A program made the translations under genes and the position numbers. Positions 7,092 to 10,733 of a DNA stretch of 10,733 nucleotides are shown here, piece by piece. Positions within the stretch are counted from its first letter, which is position 1. Each line of letters starts with the position of its first letter. The notes beneath the pieces are model-generated. The model ran no database searches. It was not told the origin of the DNA and saw only the letters and a list, made by a program, of their open reading frames with translations. The stretch is taken from contig JAADIN010000013.1 of assembly GCA_013151315.1 (NCBI GenBank), forward strand, positions 1 to 10,733, given 5' to 3'. This DNA is from Planctomycetota bacterium. Its GTDB lineage: Bacteria; Planctomycetota; Planctomycetia; Pirellulales; Lacipirellulaceae.

Positions 7092-8681
7092 ATGGGCAAA
7101 CCGACCGGATTCAAAGACTACCCCCGCCAAGCCGTCCCCTATCGCGATCCGATCACGCGGGCCGGCGATTTTCTGGAGATCTATACCGATCCTCCCGAGG
7201 AGCAGCTGCGCACCCAAGGCGCGCGGTGCATGGACTGCGGCGTGCCATTTTGCCAATCGAACACCGGCTGTCCGGTCGACAATCTCATCCCCGAGTGGAA
7301 CGACTTGGTTTATCAGGGACGTTGGCGCGATGCCCTCGATCGTTTGCACAAAACCAATAATTTTCCTGAGTTCACCGGCCGAGCTTGTCCCGCACCCTGC
7401 GAAGGCGCCTGCGTGCTGGGCATTACCGACCCGCCCGTGACGATCAAAAATATCGAAAACGCGATCATCGACCGCGGCTTTGCCGAAGGTTGGGTTGTGC
7501 CCCGCCCGCCATCGCACCGCACAGGAAAGCGCATCGCGATCGTCGGCAGCGGCCCCGCAGGACTAGCCGCCGCTGCCCAGCTCAATCAGGCAGGCCACTC
7601 AGTGACCGTCTACGAACGGGCCGACCGCATCGGCGGGCTTCTTATGTACGGCATCCCCAACATGAAACTCGATAAGGGCGTCGTCGAACGTCGGGTCAAC
7701 CTGCTCCGCGACGAAGGGGTCGACTTTGTGACCTGCACCCACGTGGGCCGCGAAGAAGATTTCGCCCCCGGCCACATGACACAAATCATGCAAGAGCGCG
7801 GTTGCAAGATTCAGTTTATCGATCCCCAGCAACTGATTGACGACCACGATGCCCTACTGCTCGCCACCGGAGCGACCCAGCCCTTCGACCCCACCGGCCG
7901 CTGCCCAGGCCGCGACCTGGGCGGCATTCACCTCGCCATGGATTTTCTGACTCGCAACACCAAAAGCCTGCTCGACGGCAACATACAAACGGGCGAGCAA
8001 GCCGATGGCGAGTACCTCTCGGCCAAAGGAAAAGATGTGATCGTCATCGGAGGCGGCGACACGGGTGCCGATTGCATCGGCACTTCGCTCCGACACGGCG
8101 CAAAAAGCATTGTCAATTTCGAGCTGCTCGACACGCCCCCTGCCGAGCGTGCCGCCAACAACCCGTGGCCCCAATGGCCGCGAGTTTACCGCGTCGATTA
8201 CTCGCACGCCGAGACGGCCGCCAAGCTGGGCGACGACCCGCGCGCGTTTAATGTGCTCACCAAAGAATTTGTGGACGACGGCAAGGGACGCATTAGTGGC
8301 GTAAAAACGGTCACCGTCGACTGGAGTAAGCCGGGCGAGAAAGCGCCATTTAGCGAAGTCGCGGGAAGCGAAAAAATCTGGCCCGCCGATTTGGTGTTTT
8401 TGGCAACCGGTTTCGTCGGACCCGAGCTAGAAGTGGGCGAAATGCTCGGCCTAGAAACCCAAAACCCGCGAGGCAACTGGAAAACTTTTTCTGCTGAGCA
8501 CGGCCAGTTCGCAACGAACATCGCTAGCGTCTTCGCGGCCGGCGACTGCCGCCGAGGCCAAAGCCTCGTCGTCTGGGCAATCAACGAGGGCCGCGGCGCA
8601 GCCCGAGCGATCGACGAGTATCTCATGCAAACCACCATGCTGCCAGCGCCCGGATTGAACCTACCGCAACAAGTGGTTTAG
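7092..8681 (+). CDS. gltD: Glutamate synthase (GOGAT), small subunit
   Basis: This 529-residue cytoplasmic FAD and 4Fe-4S protein oxidises NAD(P)H and passes electrons to GltB. Near the N-terminus are the cluster-binding cysteines Cys46, Cys49, Cys54 and Cys60 (RCMDCGVPFCQ, then TGCP) and Cys99, Cys103 and Cys107 (RACPAPCEGAC). The FAD-binding motif GSGPAGLAAAA starts at 151, the NAD(P)H motif GGGDTG is at 320-325, and the C-terminal flavin signature is SVFAAGDCRRGQSLVVWAINEGR. It is 40-60 residues longer than the usual 470-490; part of this appears to be an extra stretch around 220-255 (DFAPGHMTQIMQERGCKI). The ATG at 7092 gives the conserved MGKPTGFKDYPR start. No Shine-Dalgarno is evident upstream, where the sequence is the tail of the transposase unit, so translation initiation may have been altered by that insertion. 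It presumably depends on read-through from gltB or on a promoter I cannot identify. Confidence 0.98.
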   Translation: MGKPTGFKDYPRQAVPYRDPITRAGDFLEIYTDPPEEQLRTQGARCMDCGVPFCQSNTGCPVDNLIPEWNDLVYQGRWRDALDRLHKTNNFPEFTGRACPAPCEGACVLGITDPPVTIKNIENAIIDRGFAEGWVVPRPPSHRTGKRIAIVGSGPAGLAAAAQLNQAGHSVTVYERADRIGGLLMYGIPNMKLDKGVVERRVNLLRDEGVDFVTCTHVGREEDFAPGHMTQIMQERGCKIQFIDPQQLIDDHDALLLATGATQPFDPTGRCPGRDLGGIHLAMDFLTRNTKSLLDGNIQTGEQADGEYLSAKGKDVIVIGGGDTGADCIGTSLRHGAKSIVNFELLDTPPAERAANNPWPQWPRVYRVDYSHAETAAKLGDDPRAFNVLTKEFVDDGKGRISGVKTVTVDWSKPGEKAPFSEVAGSEKIWPADLVFLATGFVGPELEVGEMLGLETQNPRGNWKTFSAEHGQFATNIASVFAAGDCRRGQSLVVWAINEGRGAARAIDEYLMQTTMLPAPGLNLPQQVV

Positions 8682-8684
8682 GGT

Positions 8685-8702
8685 GGGCACCGCCCCTGTT
8701 GT
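8685..8702 (+). terminator. Weak terminator-like hairpin after gltD
   Basis: GGGC (8685-8688), loop ACC, GCCC (8692-8695), then the T-rich TGTTGTTT. The stem is only four base pairs and the T-tract is broken, so it may be incidental. It lies between convergent gltD and phhB. Confidence 0.25.
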
Positions 8703-8749
8703 TTATTGGTGCTTCAGGGAATTTTGCGGCTGCCCTCCCAGCAAATGTT

Positions 8750-9112
8750 CTAGCCTTGCAGTTCGATCGGCAACGCGTCGATTTTTGCCGCAAGAATAAA
8801 ATCGTTCTCCGAGAGGCCGCCGATCGCGTGGGTCCAAAGCTCGACCGACACGTTGCGATAACCTTCTATGTGCAAATCAGGGTGATGGCCATCGTCTTCG
8901 GCAACTTTTGCGCAGCGGTTGAAAAAATCCATGCCGGCCAGAAAGTTTTTTACGGTCCAATCCTTGCGAATTCGCTGACCCTCGTGGGTGAGGTACCATC
9001 CGGCGAGCTGCTGAAGCTGTTGCTCTGCCGCGTCGAGCGGGCAAGGATCGACCCCTCCTTCGCAGGGCAAGCACTTTTTTTGAACGAGCTGTTCGGACGA
9101 TTGAGTTTTCAT
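8750..9112 (-). CDS. phhB: Pterin-4a-carbinolamine dehydratase (4a-hydroxytetrahydrobiopterin dehydratase)
   Basis: This 120-residue cytoplasmic enzyme dehydrates 4a-hydroxytetrahydropterin to quinonoid dihydropterin, recycling the cofactor of aromatic amino acid hydroxylases. The family core is clear: W39, FFNRCAKVAEDDGHHPDLHIEGYRNV in segments, THAIGGLSENDF, and AAKID near the end. The catalytic histidines should be His76, His77 and His95, matching the HHP...TH pattern. An N-terminal CLPCEGG (Cys14, Cys17) segment is common in environmental members; a role in metal binding has not been shown as far as I know. The start at 9112 is supported by a GGAGGT Shine-Dalgarno 5 bases upstream. No hydroxylase gene is in view. 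In bacteria lacking one, PCD-like proteins have been linked to other pterin or molybdopterin roles, so the pathway here is open. It converges on gltD with 68 bases between stops and diverges from slyX. Confidence 0.95.
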   Translation of the reverse strand: MKTQSSEQLVQKKCLPCEGGVDPCPLDAAEQQLQQLAGWYLTHEGQRIRKDWTVKNFLAGMDFFNRCAKVAEDDGHHPDLHIEGYRNVSVELWTHAIGGLSENDFILAAKIDALPIELQG

Positions 9113-9117
9113 GGCAT

Positions 9118-9123
9118 ACCTCC
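9118..9123 (-). promoter_or_regulatory. Strong Shine-Dalgarno of phhB
   Basis: On the minus strand this reads GGAGGT, with five bases to the ATG at 9112. It is the best ribosome binding site in the window and fixes the phhB start. Confidence 0.75.
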
Positions 9124-9150
9124 AAGTCGGCAGGGCGGATGGTCCTGTCG

Positions 9151-9180
9151 ATTATCTCCTAATCGCAGCCATGTCGTCAA
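9151..9180 (-). promoter_or_regulatory. Sigma70-type promoter of phhB
   Basis: Read on the minus strand: TTGACG (9180-9175), an 18-base spacer, then GATAAT (9156-9151). Each box matches its consensus at five of six positions. Transcription would start near 9144 and give a leader of about 30 bases that contains the GGAGGT. Confidence 0.5.
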
Positions 9181-9270
9181 TTCGCCCATTTGGTAGGATG
9201 TCTTTTTAAGCTGGCTAGAGTAGCACGCCTCTCCGGTTTTTTGACAAAGGGTAGAAGGTAAAATAGAGCC

Positions 9271-9486
9271 ATGAGCGAAAAATTTCATTCCACGGTCGTG
9301 GAATTGCAGGAAAAAATCATGTTCCAGCAACGGGCTCTTGACGAGCTGAACAGCGTCGTGCTGCAGCAACAGTCGGAGATTATTCGACTGGGGCGGGAAC
9401 TGAAGTCCTTGCGCTCACTCGTCCAGCAATCGATCGAGCAGGGCGTTGGCGAAGACCTGCCTCACGAAAAGCCGCCGCATTATTAG
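9271..9486 (+). CDS. slyX: SlyX family protein
   Basis: This is a 71-residue protein, the same size as E. coli SlyX (72). Residues about 5-57 form an almost continuous coiled coil with heptad hydrophobics (VVELQEKIMFQQRALDELN, then LQQQSEIIRLGRELKSLRSLV). The C-terminus is the hallmark PPHY. The family is widespread and has no established biochemical function; it was named from a gene next to slyD in E. coli, and neither slyD nor any folding factor is nearby here. A GAG lies only a few bases upstream, and an AGAAGG at 9253-9258 is 12 bases from the ATG, so the ribosome binding site is weak or atypically spaced. It is divergent from phhB with a 158-base shared upstream region. The final base of its TAG stop is also the first base of a long inverted repeat. 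Confidence 0.9.
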   Translation: MSEKFHSTVVELQEKIMFQQRALDELNSVVLQQQSEIIRLGRELKSLRSLVQQSIEQGVGEDLPHEKPPHY

Positions 9487-9617
9487 GCTTTGTCTCAAAA
9501 CGTGAGCCGCAACGCGCTAGCGTCGGGTGAATTGCTAAAAACCGACGACACCAAGGCACCCGAGGCTAGCGCCTGCGGGCTCACATTACAACGCAATCCT
9601 GGTTTTCTGACAAAGCC
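9486..9617. repeat. 132-bp nested imperfect inverted repeat
   Basis: The outer arms are GGCTTTGTCTCAAAAC (9486-9501) and GTTTTCTGACAAAGCC (9602-9617), which pair at 14 of 16 positions. Inner arms of 28 bases lie at 9502-9529 (starting GTGAGCC, ending GTCGGGTG) and 9557-9584 (starting CACCCGAG, ending GGGCTCAC); by hand I count 22 matched positions without gaps, with the mismatches clustered so that a one-base shift improves them. Both inner arms contain GCTAGC. The loop is 9530-9556, and 17 unpaired bases separate the inner and outer right arms. It could be a long RNA hairpin ending the slyX transcript, a MITE-like non-autonomous element, or a REP-type repeat. There is no open reading frame of merit inside it and no obvious target duplication. 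Confidence 0.75.
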
Positions 9618-9890
9618 CAAGGTTTGTTTCAAGAAAGGTTTTTGGTGGCTAAGAGTCAGACGTCTGTCACCCCCTCGCGCCGGTGGTTTTTGCGGGTTTC
9701 CGTGTAAGTCGTTTCAGGGTAACTAGCTACACGTTTTTGTCTGCCGAAACACCGAGCAGCCGTCTATGGGCTCGTGTCGGTAGCCGCTTGGCGAGCTCAT
9801 CTTCTGCGGCCACAATCGCCGATGACCCATGAGACACCAATTGTTTGCGTTACTCGGTTACGAATCATCCTTTATCCTGGGGCAGGAGCG
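9618..9890. other. Gene-free stretch with one small perfect palindrome
   Basis: No convincing gene lies here. The only structure I see is CAGACGTCTG at 9657-9666, a perfect 10-base palindrome flanked by GT on one side and TCAC on the other, which could be a protein-binding site. A GTG at 9774 and an ATG at 9822 are in frame with the downstream regulator, but the intervening residues do not look like a conserved domain. No promoter with two good boxes and correct spacing was found. Confidence 0.5.
9884..9888 (+). promoter_or_regulatory. Shine-Dalgarno deciding the start of the LuxR-type regulator
   Basis: AGGAG sits two bases before the ATG at 9891. The spacing is short, but the neighbouring GGGGCAGGAG is the only purine-rich site near any of the three possible starts (9774 GTG, 9822 ATG, 9891 ATG). 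Confidence 0.5.
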
Positions 9891-10610
9891 ATGATCCCAC
9901 AGAGAAAATCCATTTATGCAGACGCCAAGGACAGGGCCAGTGTTCGTTCAGAACCTGCGCCGGTTCGGCTTGCGATGCTTTTGGCCAATTCGATTGATTG
10001 CGATGCGATCTCGGCGTTATTCTTGCAACACCGACGGATCGAAATCGTCGAGGCTTCCGCCAACATGGCATTCAGTTTAGCCCAATGTCGCCGGCTGTTT
10101 CCCCAAGTGCTTTTGATTGATCCGAAAATCGCGTTTGATCTCACCCGGAAGGCTGCCGACGAAGTCAGCCAGGGCCATGTGCGTCACATGATCGTTTTGG
10201 ACGACCGGCTGCACGAAGGTCGCCTAGCCGCCGTTTTGACGATGCCTTCGGTAAGCTACTTGACTCGACAGGCTGGCTTTGCGGCACTCGTGGCGGCAAT
10301 CATTCAGGGTGCCACACGAGGCGAACGGTCTTTCGATCTCTCGTTTGCAAAACGGGTGCAACGCACTTCGCGCGGCTGGCGACTCGAAAAAGCCCACGAC
10401 CGGCCCTCGGTTGCGGCGCTCACCGCTCGCGAATTGGAAGTCATGGGTTTATTGGCACGAGGCAACTCGGTCCGCGATTGCGCCAAACAGTTAAGGTTGG
10501 CCGAAAGTACGATCGACAACCACAAAGCGCGCCTCATGAAAAAACTACAAATCCACAAAGCGGCCGAGCTGACCCATTTGGCAATCCGCGACGGGCTCAT
10601 GGCGGTGTGA
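9891..10610 (+). CDS. LuxR/NarL-type transcriptional regulator with a degenerate receiver-like domain
   Basis: From the ATG at 9891 the protein has 239 residues. The C-terminal domain (about 174-237) is a clear LuxR helix-turn-helix: LTARELEVMGLLARGNSVRDCA, then LAESTIDNHKARLMKKLQIHKAAELTHLA in segments. Residues about 24-140 have the hydrophobic pattern of a response-regulator receiver, and Asp77 in VLLIDP falls where the phospho-acceptor would be. However, the acidic pair after strand 1 is missing (LLANS where family members have VDD-like residues), the expected Thr/Ser after strand 4 is replaced in IVLDD, and the strand-5 Lys appears absent in YLTRQAG. It may therefore be phosphorylation-independent or respond to another signal. 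No histidine kinase is adjacent. An upstream start at 9774 would add 39 residues. It is a DNA-binding regulator with unknown targets. Confidence 0.85.
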   Translation: MIPQRKSIYADAKDRASVRSEPAPVRLAMLLANSIDCDAISALFLQHRRIEIVEASANMAFSLAQCRRLFPQVLLIDPKIAFDLTRKAADEVSQGHVRHMIVLDDRLHEGRLAAVLTMPSVSYLTRQAGFAALVAAIIQGATRGERSFDLSFAKRVQRTSRGWRLEKAHDRPSVAALTARELEVMGLLARGNSVRDCAKQLRLAESTIDNHKARLMKKLQIHKAAELTHLAIRDGLMAV

Positions 10611-10618
10611 TGGTCTTG

Positions 10619-10732
10619 TTACCCCGCTAAGAGAGCCTGGTCGTCGCTAGGTAAGAAAACGATGGGCTTTTTGGGCAGTTTAGCAAGATCGAAATCGGCA
10701 AGAAAGTCGTTGGCCGATATTTCCCGCCGCGA
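10619..10732 (-). CDS. C-terminal end of an unrecognised minus-strand gene, cut by the window edge
   Basis: On the minus strand a frame is open from the right edge to TAA at 10621-10619, giving 37 residues ending in PIVFLPSDDQALLAG. Residue composition is protein-like, with a mixed hydrophobic/charged pattern (FLADFDLAKLPKKP), and third positions favour G/C. The stop lies 9 bases from that of the LuxR-type gene, consistent with convergent genes. I do not recognise the family. The plus strand is also open across the same stretch, so the call is tentative. Confidence 0.4.
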   Translation of the reverse strand, partial: SRREISANDFLADFDLAKLPKKPIVFLPSDDQALLAG

Positions 10733-10733
10733 C

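Noticed and set aside
8699..9196. Plus-strand open frame opposite phhB
   Set aside because: It is the antisense shadow of phhB, whose minus-strand reading has a full conserved domain, a promoter and a Shine-Dalgarno.
9241..9264. TTGACA followed by TAAAAT before slyX as a promoter
   Set aside because: The boxes are only 12 bases apart instead of 16-19, and the -10 would place the transcript start at the start codon.
9490..9726. Open frame after slyX, 78 codons from a TTG
   Set aside because: It runs through both arms of the long inverted repeat, has no ribosome binding site and a non-family composition, so it is an accident of the GC-rich repeat.

Overview
The window looks like chromosomal DNA from a planctomycete, probably of the Pirellulales type. 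This is an inference from four things: moderately high GC (about 57% in a hand-counted line of gltB), a Uma2-family nuclease gene of a kind abundant in that phylum, a small IS200-like transposase surrounded by short palindromes, and intergenic inverted repeats resembling ones I recall from such genomes. No rRNA or other taxonomic marker is present, so the assignment is tentative.

Layout, left to right. Bases 2-457 are the 3' part of a Uma2 (DUF820) gene cut by the window edge. Bases 458-744 are intergenic, with a possible sigma70 promoter and an 8-bp-stem hairpin. A LysR-type regulator (745-1665) overlaps gltB (1662-6344) by four bases (ATGA), so the two are probably translationally coupled. 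gltB encodes the large subunit of glutamate synthase and gltD (7092-8681) the small subunit. Between them sits a unit of about 665 bp (6391-7055): a 150-residue HUH/Y1 transposase (6513-6965) bracketed by three palindromes on the left (A-B-C) and their reverse complements in mirrored order on the right (C'-B'-A'). This has the form of a REPtron, meaning a REP-associated tyrosine transposase with its palindromes.

Downstream, phhB (pterin-4a-carbinolamine dehydratase) runs on the minus strand at 8750-9112 with a good promoter and Shine-Dalgarno. It is divergent from slyX (9271-9486). A 132-bp nested imperfect inverted repeat begins at the last base of the slyX stop codon. After a gene-free stretch comes a NarL/FixJ-like regulator (9891-10610) whose receiver domain appears degenerate. 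The right edge holds the probable C-terminal end of a minus-strand gene (10619-10732).

Functionally, LysR-GltB-GltD form an ammonium-assimilation module: GltB and GltD together make glutamate from glutamine and 2-oxoglutarate, and the LysR protein is the obvious candidate regulator. The remaining genes appear unrelated to it. I see no defence system, CRISPR array or biosynthetic cluster. The most unusual structures are the palindrome-flanked transposase splitting the glt operon and the long inverted repeat after slyX.
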